A DNA stretch of 34,571 nt from contig NZ_AOJH01000071.1 of the NCBI RefSeq assembly GCF_000337355.1, positions 13,230-47,800 of the forward strand, read 5' to 3'. The position numbers and the translations under genes are program-made. Under the pieces are notes generated by a model. The model made no database searches and had not been told where the DNA came from. It saw only the letters and a program-made list of their open reading frames with translations. The stretch is from Halorubrum kocurii JCM 14978 (GTDB taxonomy: Archaea > Halobacteriota > Halobacteria > Halobacteriales > Haloferacaceae). The first letter of the stretch is position 1, and every line of letters starts with the position of its first letter. Shown in pieces: positions 21,422 through 29,626 of the stretch.

Positions 21422-22357
21422 ATGGCAAGCGATGCGCGTTCGACCGGACGGAACCTCCTCGCGGCCGCCGTGATCGGAGCGACGGCGACGGTGGCGGGCA
21501 AACGACTCCTCGCCCGACTCACCCGCGGTCGGTTCGGCGAGACCGAGGAGTACAACGCGGCGAAGGTGACGGTCTCGGGCCCGATCACCCGCGACACCGG
21601 CCGCCCGTCACCGCTCTCGGGCCCGGGCGGGGCGACCGCGGACGACGTGGTCGAGCAGATCGAGGCGGCCGACGAGGATGAGGAGGTCGAGGCGCTCGTC
21701 GTCGAGCTCAACACTCCGGGCGGCGAGGTGCTCCCGAGCGACGACATCCGGCGCGCGGCGGCCGCGTTCGACGGCCCCACGCTCGCGTACGCCACCGACA
21801 CCTGCGCGTCCGGCGGCTACTGGATCGCGAGCGGCTGCGACGAGCTGTGGGCGCGCGACGCGAGCCTCGTCGGCTCTATCGGCGTCGTCGGCTCCCGCCC
21901 GAACGCGGCCGGGCTGGCCGACAAGCTCGGCATCTCCTACGAGCAGTTCACCGCCGGCGAGTACAAGGACGCCGGCGTCCCGTTGCGGGAGATCGAGGAG
22001 GACGAGCGCGAGTACCTGCAGGGGATCATCGACGGCTACTACGAGCAGTTCGTCGAGACGGTGAGCGAGGGCCGAGACATGGATCCGGAGGCGATCCGAG
22101 AGACGGAGGCGCGCGTCTACCTCGGCAGCGACGCCGCCGAGATCGGGCTCGTCGACGAGCTCGGGACCGAGGACGACGTGGAGGACCGCCTCGCGGAGCT
22201 GATCGACGCGGAGCCCGAGGTCCGCGAGTTCACGCCCGAGCGGGGGATCGCGGAGCGGCTCGGAATCGGGGCCGAGCGCGTCGCGTTCGCCGCCGGGAAC
22301 GGCGTCGCGAGCGTGTTCGCGAACGAGGGCGGCGACGTGGACGTCGAACTGCGGTAA
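21422..22357 (+). CDS. sppA: Signal peptide peptidase SppA (S49 serine peptidase)
   Basis: A 311-aa single-domain S49 peptidase that degrades cleaved signal peptides at the membrane. A hydrophobic N-terminal anchor (about 9-26) is followed by a basic stretch. The nucleophile is S130 in TCASGGYWIAS and the general base is K182 in AGEYKDAG. ELNTPGGEVLPSDDI (95-109) is the usual oxyanion region, and SLVGSIGVVGSRPN follows. The short length matches archaeal SppA rather than the 600-aa E. coli form with its two tandem domains. The ATG is fixed by the TATA box 28 bases upstream. The DUF373 gene follows with its own promoter. Confidence 0.93.
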   Translation: MASDARSTGRNLLAAAVIGATATVAGKRLLARLTRGRFGETEEYNAAKVTVSGPITRDTGRPSPLSGPGGATADDVVEQIEAADEDEEVEALVVELNTPGGEVLPSDDIRRAAAAFDGPTLAYATDTCASGGYWIASGCDELWARDASLVGSIGVVGSRPNAAGLADKLGISYEQFTAGEYKDAGVPLREIEEDEREYLQGIIDGYYEQFVETVSEGRDMDPEAIRETEARVYLGSDAAEIGLVDELGTEDDVEDRLAELIDAEPEVREFTPERGIAERLGIGAERVAFAAGNGVASVFANEGGDVDVELR

Positions 22358-22412
22358 GCGGGGTGTGGCCAGCGGGCGAACGGTCCGCGCCGATCCCCCG
22401 GCGACGGGGAGC

Positions 22413-22420
22413 TTTTTATC
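22413..22420 (+). promoter_or_regulatory. TATA box of the DUF373 gene
   Basis: TTTTTATC is centred 27 bases before the GTG at 22443 and so selects that start over the longer open frame from 22365. Confidence 0.65.
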
Positions 22421-22442
22421 CGGGCGGATCGACAGTCGGAAC

Positions 22443-23570
22443 GTGACGACGCTGGTCATCTGTATCGACCGATCCGGGGCGATCGGACGGGCCACGAACG
22501 TCCCGATGCCGGTCGCCGGCTGGGAGGCGGTCCGCTCGCTCGTCACGGACGCCGGGCTGAGCGACCCGGAGGACGCCAGCGTCAACTGCTTGCTCGAATC
22601 GTTGCGGGTCGCCCGCGACCTCCGCGACGAGCGCGAGGAGGCGGTCGTCGCGGTCGTGTCGGCCGAGAGCGACACCGCGGTCGGCGCCGACCGCTCGATC
22701 GCCGCCCAGCTCGACGACCTCGTGGACCGGTACGACCCCCGGGCCGCGATCGCCGTCGTCGACTCCGCCGAGGACGAGCAGGTGCTCCCGATCGTCGAGT
22801 CGCGGATCCCGGTGGACTCCGTCGACCGCGTGGTGGTCCGGCAGGCCCGCGACATCGAGTCGACCTACTACCTGCTCAAGCAGTTCCTCGCCGACGAGCA
22901 GCTCCGGTCGACGATCCTCGTGCCGTTCGGCGTCGCGCTGCTGCTGGTGCCCGCGCTGTTCTACTGGTTCTCCGCCGGCGAGGCGATCGCGGGCGTTGCG
23001 GGGCTGCTCGGCGCCGCGCTCCTGTACAAGGGCCTCGCGATCGACCGGTTCGTCGCCGGGATGCCCGAGCGGGTCCGCGAGGCGCTGTACGCCGGGCAGG
23101 TGTCGGTCGTGACGTACGTCGTCGCGGGGGGGCTCGCGCTGGTCGGGGGGTTCTTCGGCGTGCTCTCCGCGTCGGAGCTGGGCGACGCCCCGGCCCTGGT
23201 GGAGGCGGTGGAGTTCACGTACGCCGCGGTCCCGTGGTTCGCGGTCGCGGGCGTCACCGCGGCGGTCGGGCGACTGCTCGACGAGCTGATCCGCGACGAG
23301 GGGATTCGGACGCCGTACCTCAACCTCCCGTTCGTCATCGCCGCCGTCTCCTTAGTCGTCCGCGGGTTCGCCGGCTACTTCCTCGCCCAGGAGGCGATCC
23401 ACGACCCGTTCGAGATGGGGGGCGTCGCCGTCACTCCGGTCCAGCAGCTCGCGGCGTTCATCGTCGGGGGTATCGTGGTCTCGCTCGTGGGCGTCAAGCT
23501 CGCGAGCGACGTGGGCACGGAGACGCTGGAAGACGTGATCGACGCGGACCGGGAGACGGACGGGGAGTGA
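22443..23570 (+). CDS. DUF373 family membrane protein
   Basis: A 375-aa archaeal protein of the DUF373 family. The soluble N-terminal third opens with TTLVICIDRSGAIGR, then has ASVNCLLESLRVARDLRDE, EEAVVAVVSAESDTAVGADR and IPVDSVDRVVVRQARDIEST, a pattern like an alpha/beta nucleotide-binding domain. Residues from about 150 carry the block YYLLKQFLADEQLR and then at least six membrane helices. Function is unknown. The GTG at 22443 is preferred because a TATA box lies 27 bases upstream and the family N terminus starts there. The end (DADRETDGE) is followed by a 33-bp tandem repeat. Confidence 0.88.
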   Translation: MTTLVICIDRSGAIGRATNVPMPVAGWEAVRSLVTDAGLSDPEDASVNCLLESLRVARDLRDEREEAVVAVVSAESDTAVGADRSIAAQLDDLVDRYDPRAAIAVVDSAEDEQVLPIVESRIPVDSVDRVVVRQARDIESTYYLLKQFLADEQLRSTILVPFGVALLLVPALFYWFSAGEAIAGVAGLLGAALLYKGLAIDRFVAGMPERVREALYAGQVSVVTYVVAGGLALVGGFFGVLSASELGDAPALVEAVEFTYAAVPWFAVAGVTAAVGRLLDELIRDEGIRTPYLNLPFVIAAVSLVVRGFAGYFLAQEAIHDPFEMGGVAVTPVQQLAAFIVGGIVVSLVGVKLASDVGTETLEDVIDADRETDGE

Positions 23571-23602
23571 GGCGTCGTCTCGTCGGTGCGTTCGCCGTCG
23601 CC

Positions 23603-23683
23603 CGGGTCGACCGCGCCCGATTCCCGCGGTCTCCTCGGGTCGACCGCGCCCGATTCCCGCGGTCTCCTCGGGTCGACCGCGCC
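23603..23683 (+). repeat. 33-bp tandem repeat, about 2.5 copies
   Basis: Units 23603-23635 and 23636-23668 are identical (they begin CGGGTCGACCGCGCCCGATT), and 23669-23683 starts a third. The array lies between the DUF373 stop and the TATA box of aroE. Confidence 0.95.
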
Positions 23684-23691
23684 TCTTTTGT
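23682..23691 (+). promoter_or_regulatory. TATA-like box of aroE
   Basis: CCTCTTTTGT is centred 28 bases before the ATG at 23715 and directly abuts the tandem repeat, whose third copy breaks off here. Confidence 0.5.
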
Positions 23692-23714
23692 CAGTTGCGG
23701 CCGCGTGAGCGGGC

Positions 23715-24539
23715 ATGGACGTGTACGGACTGATCGGGAACCCGGTCGGCCACTCGCTGTCGCCGCCCATGCACGAGGCCGGCTACGGGTCGCTCGGGAT
23801 CGACGCGCGCTACGTGACGTTCGAACCGGCCCCCGACGACGCCGTCGCGGCGATCGAGGGGGCCGGCGCGCTCGGGGTCGCCGGCCTCAACGTCACGGTC
23901 CCGTTCAAGCAGGACGCGCTCGACGCGGTCGACCCGGCGCCCCTCGCGGAGCGGATCGGCGCGGTCAACACGGTCGACTTCGCCCCAGTCCGCGACGGCG
24001 ACGCCGACCGCCCGCGCGGTCACAACACCGACGCCACGGGCGTGAAACGGGCGTTTTCTCATCACGGCGTCGGACTGGACGGGCGGGACGCGGTCGTCGT
24101 CGGCGCCGGCGGCGCGGGGCGGGCGGCCGCGTTCGCGCTGGCCGACGCGGGCGCCGCGGTCCACGTTGCGAACCGCACCGCGGAGCGAGCGGTCGAGCTG
24201 GCCGAGGCGGTCCCCGGCGCGACCGGCGGCGGGCTCGACGACCTCGAGGGCCGCGTCGCCGGCGCCGACGTGCTGGTCAACGCGACCAGCGTCGGGATGG
24301 ACGAGCCCGAGGCGACGCCGGTGCCCGCCGACCACCTCCACGGCGACCTCGCCGTGCTCGACGCGGTGTACGCGCCGATCGACACTCGCCTCCTGCGGGA
24401 GGCGGCTGCCGCGGGCGCGACGACGATCGACGGCGCGTGGATGCTGCTGTTCCAGGGAGTCGAGGCGTTCGAGATCTGGACCGGCGCCGACGCGCCGGTG
24501 GACGCGATGAACGCGGCGCTGCGGGCGGAGTTGGAGTGA
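23715..24539 (+). CDS. aroE: Shikimate dehydrogenase
   Basis: The enzyme reduces 3-dehydroshikimate to shikimate with NADPH. The 274-aa protein has all the expected parts: substrate-binding SLSPPMH (14-20), catalytic K65 in [15 protein letters not shown] (82-87), catalytic D106 in HNTDATG, and the NADPH glycine loop GAGGAGRA (130-137) followed by NRT near 153. NATSVGM and [18 protein letters not shown] complete the second domain. Length is normal. It would supply chorismate to the pab operon 1.5 kb downstream, but the two are in separate transcription units. The CopD-like gene is convergent after 55 bases. Confidence 0.96.
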   Translation: MDVYGLIGNPVGHSLSPPMHEAGYGSLGIDARYVTFEPAPDDAVAAIEGAGALGVAGLNVTVPFKQDALDAVDPAPLAERIGAVNTVDFAPVRDGDADRPRGHNTDATGVKRAFSHHGVGLDGRDAVVVGAGGAGRAAAFALADAGAAVHVANRTAERAVELAEAVPGATGGGLDDLEGRVAGADVLVNATSVGMDEPEATPVPADHLHGDLAVLDAVYAPIDTRLLREAAAAGATTIDGAWMLLFQGVEAFEIWTGADAPVDAMNAALRAELE

Positions 24540-24594
24540 GCGGCGACGGGTCGGAACCCCCTGGGCGACCTCCGGGCGGCTCGCGCGGCGCCCG

Positions 24595-25053
24595 TCAGAA
24601 CAGGTTCGGGCTCGCGAGGAGGCCGGCCGTGACGACGAGCGCCACCGAGAGCCCCGCGGCGCCGTAGAAGAACGGTTTCGCGTCGCGGGCGGGCTCGCGG
24701 AGCTTCCCGGCGTCGAGCCCGTCGGTCAGCTTTCCGCTGCCGGCCTCGACGAGACCGGTGATCAGGAACCACAAGGCGATCATCGTCAACACGAGGTGAC
24801 CGCGCGTGCTACTGGTGAGCGACTCGACGCTGTAGAGCGTGCCCGCCATGTGGCCGCCGGTCGCGACGAACGCGAGCGCGGCGATCCGCGTGATCCACCG
24901 GAGGCGGCCGACGATCGAACCGAGCGCGCCGCCGTCGATTTCGCCGCGCAGCGCGGGCGGTAGCACCGCCAGCGCGACGAACAACACGCCGCCGGTCCAC
25001 AGCACCGCGAAGCCGACGTGGACCGACCACATGACCGGGTTGAGAGCGTTCAT
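24595..25053 (-). CDS. CopD-like four-helix membrane protein
   Basis: A 152-aa protein with four predicted membrane helices (about 8-28, 52-72, 80-100 and 127-148). The opening VMWSVHVGFAVLWTGGVLFVA has a His within the first helix, and ATGGHMAGTLY and STRGHLVLTMIALW bring further His residues, a pattern like the CopD/YetJ-type membrane domains and small haem- or copper-related proteins. The substrate or ligand is unproven. A TATA box 29 bases before the ATG indicates a leaderless message. It is convergent with aroE and divergent from the helix-hairpin-helix gene. Confidence 0.7.
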   Translation of the reverse strand: MNALNPVMWSVHVGFAVLWTGGVLFVALAVLPPALRGEIDGGALGSIVGRLRWITRIAALAFVATGGHMAGTLYSVESLTSSTRGHLVLTMIALWFLITGLVEAGSGKLTDGLDAGKLREPARDAKPFFYGAAGLSVALVVTAGLLASPNLF

Positions 25054-25077
25054 ACTTCCCGTGCGTGCCGGCGATCC

Positions 25078-25086
25078 TTATAAATA
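25078..25086 (-). promoter_or_regulatory. TATA box of the CopD-like gene
   Basis: The minus strand reads TATTTATAA, centred 29 bases before the ATG at 25053. Confidence 0.65.
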
Positions 25087-25230
25087 AGCGGGACGCGGTC
25101 GACGGTGGACGGAGCCGGTACGCGAGGTGTTGGAGCGATCGAACGGGTAGGAGAGCGATCGGAGGTGTCGGGGAATCTCGCGTACGTCCCGGGCAACAGA
25201 GACCCGCGATACGTCCCCGCGGCGAGGGCT

Positions 25231-25240
25231 TTTAAATATC
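25231..25240 (+). promoter_or_regulatory. TATA box of the helix-hairpin-helix gene
   Basis: TTTAAATATC is centred about 27 bases before the ATG at 25262, which supports that start over the TTG at 25253. Confidence 0.65.
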
Positions 25241-25261
25241 CGACGTTCGTATTTGCCGTCG

Positions 25262-25978
25262 ATGGCCCTACTGCAGAAGCTCAAAGAGAAGCTCGGGTTC
25301 GGGAGCGGTCCCCCCGAACGCGAGGAATCGGACCCCGAAGTGACCGTCGAGCGCGATCCGGAGTCGGAGTCGAAGGCCGAGTCTGAGCCGGAGCCCGAGC
25401 CGGATGCAGAGTCGGCGTCCGAGCCGGAGCCGGAGCCGGAACCGGAGGCAGAGCCGGCGTCCGAGCCGGAAGCCGAGCCCGAGCCGTCGGCCGCGTCCGA
25501 GGACGCCGCTGCGGACGAGGGATCGGACGACGAGTCGGACGGCGACGAGCCCGTCGCCACCGACACGGAGGCGGCCGCCTCGACCGACTCGCTGGTCGAC
25601 GAGGAGGGGGCCGCCGAGGACCCGTCCGAGGCGGCCGAACCGGCGGAGGCCGCGGGGATCGCCGACGAGGAGGTCGCGGTCGACGCCGACGAGTCGGGTG
25701 CGGTCGAGGACGAGGCGGGTGCGGTCGAGGACGAGGCGGGTGCGGTCGAGGACGAGGCGGGTGCGGTCGACGACGAAGCGGGTGCGGTCGACGACGAAGC
25801 GGGCGCGGACGTCGAGGAACTCAAGGGCATCGGGCCGGCCTACGCCGAGCGGCTCGCCGAGATCGGGATCGAGACCGTCGCCGACCTCGCGGCTGCCGAC
25901 ACCGAGGCGGTCGCCGAGGGGACGAGCGTCGGCGAGAAGCGGGCCGCGACGTGGATCGACCGCGCGAAGGAGTTTTGA
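25262..25978 (+). CDS. Acidic-repeat protein with C-terminal helix-hairpin-helix domain
   Basis: A 238-aa protein with three parts. Residues 1-15 (MALLQKLKEKLGFGS) form a basic amphipathic helix like the starts of haloarchaeal FtsY and related proteins. Residues about 20-180 are disordered and extremely acidic: first Ser-Glu-Pro repeats (SEPEPEPDAESASEPEPEP), later five copies of GAVEDEA or GAVDDEA encoded by a 21-bp tandem repeat. Residues about 182-238 fold as a helix-hairpin-helix domain (DVEELKGIGPAYAERLAEIG, then TVADLAAAD) of the kind that binds DNA or RNA non-specifically. The length of the acidic arm probably varies between strains. Function is unknown. The pab operon follows on the same strand after 96 bases. 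Confidence 0.8.
   Translation: MALLQKLKEKLGFGSGPPEREESDPEVTVERDPESESKAESEPEPEPDAESASEPEPEPEPEAEPASEPEAEPEPSAASEDAAADEGSDDESDGDEPVATDTEAAASTDSLVDEEGAAEDPSEAAEPAEAAGIADEEVAVDADESGAVEDEAGAVEDEAGAVEDEAGAVDDEAGAVDDEAGADVEELKGIGPAYAERLAEIGIETVADLAAADTEAVAEGTSVGEKRAATWIDRAKEF
25697..25801 (+). repeat. In-frame 21-bp tandem repeat, five copies
   Basis: GGTGCGGTCGAGGACGAGGC begins units at 25697, 25718, 25739, 25760 and 25781. The first three are identical; the last two change two codons (GAG to GAC, and GAG to GAA) together. Confidence 0.95.
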
Positions 25979-25980
25979 GG

Positions 25981-26055
25981 CCACCGACTGCGACCGTTTC
26001 CGAGGCGACCGACCGCAACCGTTTCCGAGGCGACCGACCGCAACTGTTTCGTCGG
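25981..26055 (+). repeat. 25-bp tandem repeat, three diverged copies
   Basis: Units 25981-26005, 26006-26030 and 26031-26055 share the pattern CGACCGACCGCAACCGTTTC. The array begins three bases after the helix-hairpin-helix TGA, and its last copy covers the expected promoter position of pabB (about 26048). Confidence 0.88.
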
Positions 26056-26074
26056 CCCCGCCGTACCGAGAGAC

Positions 26075-27736
26075 ATGCAGCGATCGGTACACACCGACCG
26101 GGACCGGTTCCGCGAGGTCGCCGCCGCGGCGCCCGCGGGAGCCCGGGTCCCGGTCGAGCGCCGGGTCGCCGTCGACGACCCCTTCGCGGCCTACCGGCGC
26201 GCTCGCGACGGCCCCGGGGGCTTCTGTTACGAGACCACCGGCGGCCAGTCCGGCTGGGGGTACTTCGGCGTCGACCCGGTCGAGCGGCTCACAGTCTCCG
26301 GCGACGCGGTGATCGCGTCCGAGGGCGGGAGTGGTGGGTCCACCGGCGACTACCGACGGCCGAGCCCCACGCTCGCGGCGCTGGAGGGGGTCATCGACGG
26401 TGAGGCCCTCGCGCGCGGCGACTGCGACGTCCCCTATCCCTGCGGCGCGTTCGGGTGGCTCTCGTACGACGCCGCCCGCGAGCTGGAGTCGTTCGCGGAG
26501 TCGGCGCCGGCGGGTCCCGGGGCGGTCGACGACCGGGGACTCCCCCGGCTGGAAGTTGGCGTGTTCGACCGCGTGGCGGCGTGGGAGTGTCCCGCGTCCG
26601 ACGCCGCCGAGGCCGTCACCCTCCGCGTGACCGCCTGCCCGCCTGTTCTCGAGGGGCTCGACGACCCCGACGGCGACCGCGACGCGCTCGACGCCCTGTT
26701 CGACGAGGGCGCGTCGCGCGCCGGCGACCTGATCGACCGGATCGAGTCGGGTGACCCCGCGGTCGGGTCGGCACCCGATCCGGATGCGTCGACGGCGACC
26801 TTCGAGAGCGACGTCGGCCGGGAGGGATACGCCGAGGCGGTCAGTCGGGTGAAGGCGTATATCCGCGACGGCGACACCTTTCAGGCGAACGTCTCCCAGC
26901 GACTGCGCGCGCCGGCCGCGGTCCACCCCGTCGAGGCGTACGACGCCCTCCGGCGGGTGAACCCCGCGCCGTACTCCGGGCTGATCGAGTTCTCGCGGGA
27001 GCAGGGCGCGAGCGAGGGTGGCGCGGACGAGAGAGACGACGGCCCGTCCGGCGTTGACCTCGTGAGCGCGAGCCCGGAGCTGCTGTTGGAGCGGATTCCG
27101 GCCGAGTGCGGCGACTCCGGTACCCGTCTCGTCACGGAGCCCATCGCCGGCACCCGTCCCCGAGGCGAAACGGCGGGAGCGGACGCCGACATGGAGGCGG
27201 AGCTGACCGGCGACGCGAAGGAGCGCGCGGAACACGCCATGCTCGTTGACTTGGAGCGCAACGACCTCGGGAAGGTCTCGCGGTTCGGCACGGTCGACGT
27301 GGCGGAGTACCGCCGCGTGGACCGGTACAGCGAGGTGATGCACCTCGTGAGCCTGATCGAGGGGGAGGCGCGGTCGGACGTGGGGCTCGCCGACGCGATC
27401 GCGGCGTGTTTCCCCGGCGGGACGATCACGGGCGCGCCAAAGCCGCGGACGATGGAGATCATCGACGAGTTGGAGGAGACGCGTCGGGGCCCCTACACCG
27501 GTTCGATGCTCGCCGCGGGCTTCGACGGGCGGGCGACGCTCAACATCGTCATCCGCACGCTGGTCCGACGCGCCGCGGAGTACCACCTGCGGGTCGGCGC
27601 CGGGATCGTCCACGACTCCGAGCCCGACGCGGAGTACGAGGAGACGCTCGCGAAGGCCCGGGCGCTCGTGACCGCGGTCGACGAGGCGCTCGCGGCCGGC
27701 GGGATGGCGGTCGAGGAGGGGAACGCGGATGACTGA
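26075..27736 (+). CDS. pabB: Aminodeoxychorismate synthase component I (PabB/TrpE family)
   Basis: A 553-aa chorismate-binding enzyme that would convert chorismate and ammonia to 4-amino-4-deoxychorismate. The chorismate domain has [62 protein letters not shown], and the C-terminal [17 protein letters not shown]. The nucleophile position in the PIxGT motif is Ala ([10 protein letters not shown]358), as in anthranilate synthase, where classical PabB has Lys. The call rests on the neighbours: pabA overlaps by eight bases and a pabC-type aminotransferase gene follows, while no trp gene is present. TrpE activity, or a PabB that works without the Lys, are the alternatives. Acidic loops are scattered through the N-terminal half. 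Confidence 0.85.
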   Translation: MQRSVHTDRDRFREVAAAAPAGARVPVERRVAVDDPFAAYRRARDGPGGFCYETTGGQSGWGYFGVDPVERLTVSGDAVIASEGGSGGSTGDYRRPSPTLAALEGVIDGEALARGDCDVPYPCGAFGWLSYDAARELESFAESAPAGPGAVDDRGLPRLEVGVFDRVAAWECPASDAAEAVTLRVTACPPVLEGLDDPDGDRDALDALFDEGASRAGDLIDRIESGDPAVGSAPDPDASTATFESDVGREGYAEAVSRVKAYIRDGDTFQANVSQRLRAPAAVHPVEAYDALRRVNPAPYSGLIEFSREQGASEGGADERDDGPSGVDLVSASPELLLERIPAECGDSGTRLVTEPIAGTRPRGETAGADADMEAELTGDAKERAEHAMLVDLERNDLGKVSRFGTVDVAEYRRVDRYSEVMHLVSLIEGEARSDVGLADAIAACFPGGTITGAPKPRTMEIIDELEETRRGPYTGSMLAAGFDGRATLNIVIRTLVRRAAEYHLRVGAGIVHDSEPDAEYEETLAKARALVTAVDEALAAGGMAVEEGNADD

Positions 27737-28370
27737 CGACGCCGATCGGTCGGCGGGGGCCGGCTGGCGACCCGGCGCGGGCGATTCGGACGCGCGGGTT
27801 CTCGTCGTCGACAACTACGACTCGTTCGCGTACAACCTCGTCCAGTACGTCGGCGAGGTCGCCGGCGCGGTCGCGGTGCGGCGCAACGACGCGGTCGACG
27901 TCGATGGGATCCGCGCGCTCGACCCCGACGGCGTCGTCGTCTCTCCGGGGCCGGGCACCCCGGCGGAGGCCGGCGTCTCGATCGACGCGTTCGAGCTCGA
28001 CCGCCCGGTGTTCGGCGTCTGTCTCGGTCACCAGGCGCTGTGTGCGAGCCGGGGGAGCCGGGTGAGTCACGCGCCCGAGGTCGTCCACGGGAAACCCTCG
28101 ACGATCACCCACGACGGCGCGGGCGTGTTCGCGGGGCTCCCCGACCGGCTCCGCGTCGGCCGGTACCACTCGCTGTGCGTCGAGCGCGAGGACCTCCCCG
28201 ACGAGCTGGTCGAGACCGCGCGCACGGACGAGGAGCGCGAGGTCGTGATGGGCGTCCGTCACCGCGAGAAACCCCATATCGGCGTGCAGTTCCACCCCGA
28301 GAGCATCCTGACGCCGCGCGGGAAAGCATTGGTGCGGAACTTCGTGGAGGTGTGCGAGACGCATGAGTGA
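27729..28370 (+). CDS. pabA: Aminodeoxychorismate synthase glutaminase component
   Basis: A 213-aa class I glutamine amidotransferase that feeds ammonia to the PabB subunit. [20 protein letters not shown] opens the domain after a disordered 20-residue acidic start. [14 protein letters not shown] follows, the nucleophile is C98 in GVCLGHQAL, and H189 and E191 in FHPESI complete the triad. TrpG and PabA cannot be told apart by sequence alone, and some organisms use one for both, so the name follows the operon. The ATG at 27729 overlaps the end of pabB by eight bases, and its own end overlaps pabC by eight bases, so the three are translationally coupled. Confidence 0.9.
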   Translation: MTDDADRSAGAGWRPGAGDSDARVLVVDNYDSFAYNLVQYVGEVAGAVAVRRNDAVDVDGIRALDPDGVVVSPGPGTPAEAGVSIDAFELDRPVFGVCLGHQALCASRGSRVSHAPEVVHGKPSTITHDGAGVFAGLPDRLRVGRYHSLCVEREDLPDELVETARTDEEREVVMGVRHREKPHIGVQFHPESILTPRGKALVRNFVEVCETHE

Positions 28371-29268
28371 AGAACTCCGCTACCACGTCGACGGCGAGGT
28401 CGTCCCCGCCTCGGCGGCGACCGTCTCGGTCGAAGACCGCGGGTTCGCCTACGGCGACGCCGCCTTCGAGACGCTGCGCGCGTACGGCGGCGAGATATTT
28501 CGGTGGGACGACCACGCGGCGCGGCTCGCGGACACCTGCGAGACGCTCGGCCTCGACCACGGCATCGCGGACTCGGACCTGCGGGCCCGGGTCGACGAGA
28601 CGCTCGCCGCGAACGACCTCGCGGACGCGTACGTGAAGCTCTCCGTGACTCGCGGGGTCCAGCCCGGCACGCTCGACCCGCAGCCCGAGGTCGACCCCAC
28701 CGTCGTCGTGATCGCGAAGCCGCTCCCCCGCGGCGGGGTCGACTCGGAGCCGGTCCACGACGGCCCCGCCGCGCTCCAGACGACGAAGACCCGCAAGCCC
28801 GCCTCGCGGGCGCTCCCGGCCGACGCGAAGACGCACAACTACCTCAACGGAATCCTCGCGCGGCTGGAGCTGCGCGTGACCGGCGCCGACGAGGCGCTCA
28901 TGCTCGACCCCGACGGGAACGTCGCCGAGGGGGCGACCTCGAACCTCTTCTTCGCCGACGGCACCGCGCTCAAGACGCCCTCGCTCGACGGGCCGATCCT
29001 CCCCGGCGTGACGCGCCGCACCGTGATCGAGATCGCCGAGGCGGAGGGGATACCGGTCGAGGAGGGGACGTACGCGCCGGACGCCGTGCGCGAGGCCGAC
29101 GAGGTCTTCCTCACCAACTCGACGTGGGAGCTCCGGCCCGTCGAGACGGTGGACGGGCTGCGCGTCGACGGCGACGGCGAGGGCGTCGAGGGGCCGCTAA
29201 CCGCGTTGATCTCGCGGCTGTTCGATCGGCGCGTGGAGGAGCAGTACTACGACGGCGAGCGGTTATAG
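28363..29268 (+). CDS. pabC: Class IV aminotransferase fold PLP enzyme, 4-amino-4-deoxychorismate lyase
   Basis: A 301-aa fold-type IV PLP enzyme. VSVEDRGFAYGDAAFETLRAY near 25-45 is the usual start, the PLP lysine is K156 in DAKTHNYLNGILAR, and EGATSNLFF with the conserved Glu is near 190. PGVTRRTVIEIAEAEGIPV and EVFLTNSTWELRPV form the end of the cofactor pocket. In the family these features also fit branched-chain or D-amino acid aminotransferases. Position directly behind pabB and pabA with an eight-base overlap makes ADC lyase (release of pyruvate, giving p-aminobenzoate) the best call. The product would feed folate or methanopterin-like cofactor synthesis. Confidence 0.88.
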   Translation: MSEELRYHVDGEVVPASAATVSVEDRGFAYGDAAFETLRAYGGEIFRWDDHAARLADTCETLGLDHGIADSDLRARVDETLAANDLADAYVKLSVTRGVQPGTLDPQPEVDPTVVVIAKPLPRGGVDSEPVHDGPAALQTTKTRKPASRALPADAKTHNYLNGILARLELRVTGADEALMLDPDGNVAEGATSNLFFADGTALKTPSLDGPILPGVTRRTVIEIAEAEGIPVEEGTYAPDAVREADEVFLTNSTWELRPVETVDGLRVDGDGEGVEGPLTALISRLFDRRVEEQYYDGERL

Positions 29269-29318
29269 GAGATTTGCGCTCGCTTATAAATGATCGTTGC
29301 TCTCGACGGATCGACGGG

Positions 29319-29340
29319 GAACACCTCCAAAGCCCCAGCC
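29319..29340 (+). repeat. CTCCAAAGCCCCAGCC-core repeat, copy 3
   Basis: GAACACCTCCAAAGCCCCAG and two more bases match the other copies. A TATA-like GCTTATAAAT (29282-29291) precedes it by about 32 bases and GGATCGACGG lies just before it, as before copy 4. Copies 3 and 4 with their TATA boxes form a roughly 60-bp unit present twice in tandem. Confidence 0.9.
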
Positions 29341-29375
29341 GCTCGTTTATAAATGTCTGATCGCGGATCGACGGT

Positions 29376-29396
29376 GAACGCCCCAAAGCCCCAGCC
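29376..29396 (+). repeat. CTCCAAAGCCCCAGCC-core repeat, copy 4
   Basis: GAACGCCCCAAAGCCCCAGC and one more base form a copy one base shorter than the others. GTTTATAAAT (29345-29354) is centred 26 bases before it. Its last bases are the first bases of the long inverted repeat at 29392-29489. Confidence 0.85.
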
Positions 29397-29489
29397 GGTG
29401 AGGCGGGCGCACGCTCGCTGCGGTCCTCAGTCGGTCGCTTCGCTCACTCCCTGTGGTCCTTGCGTCCCCTGCGCCCGCCTCACCGGCTG
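29392..29489. repeat. Long inverted repeat, perfect 20-bp arms
   Basis: CAGCCGGTGAGGCGGGCGCA (29392-29411) pairs perfectly with its reverse complement at 29470-29489, with a 58-base loop rich in CGCTCGCT- and TCGCTTCGCTCACT-like pieces. With copy 4 and the hairpins to its right it fills most of the 384-base gap between pabC and kdgK. No coding frame here looks real. Confidence 0.93.
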
Positions 29490-29543
29490 CCCCTTTGAGT
29501 CCCACCCCGCACCGCCACCGCAGCCTCACACCTCCCCAGCCTC

Positions 29544-29626
29544 GTCAGCCGGCCTTCGCTTCGCTCCGGCCGGCTGACTCCCTCGCGCGTGCACCTCGCG
29601 CCCTGCGGGCGCTCGGCGGCACGCGC
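29544..29626. repeat. Two further strong hairpins, one nested
   Basis: GTCAGCCGGCC (29544-29554) pairs with 29568-29578. GCGCGTGC (29585-29592) pairs with 29619-29626 and encloses GCGCCC/GGGCGC (29598-29603 and 29607-29612). A TATA-like TTTATAAG follows at about 29640. No T-run follows, so they are not ordinary terminators. Confidence 0.85.

Noticed and set aside
22365..22442. Longer N terminus for the DUF373 protein
   Set aside because: It would run across the TATA box at 22413, and the family N terminus begins at the GTG 22443.
29347..29529. Frame containing CGVGLKGAAGEAGAGD between pabC and kdgK
   Set aside because: It is a translation of the inverted-repeat region, has no promoter and is a pattern I associate with spurious haloarchaeal gene calls.
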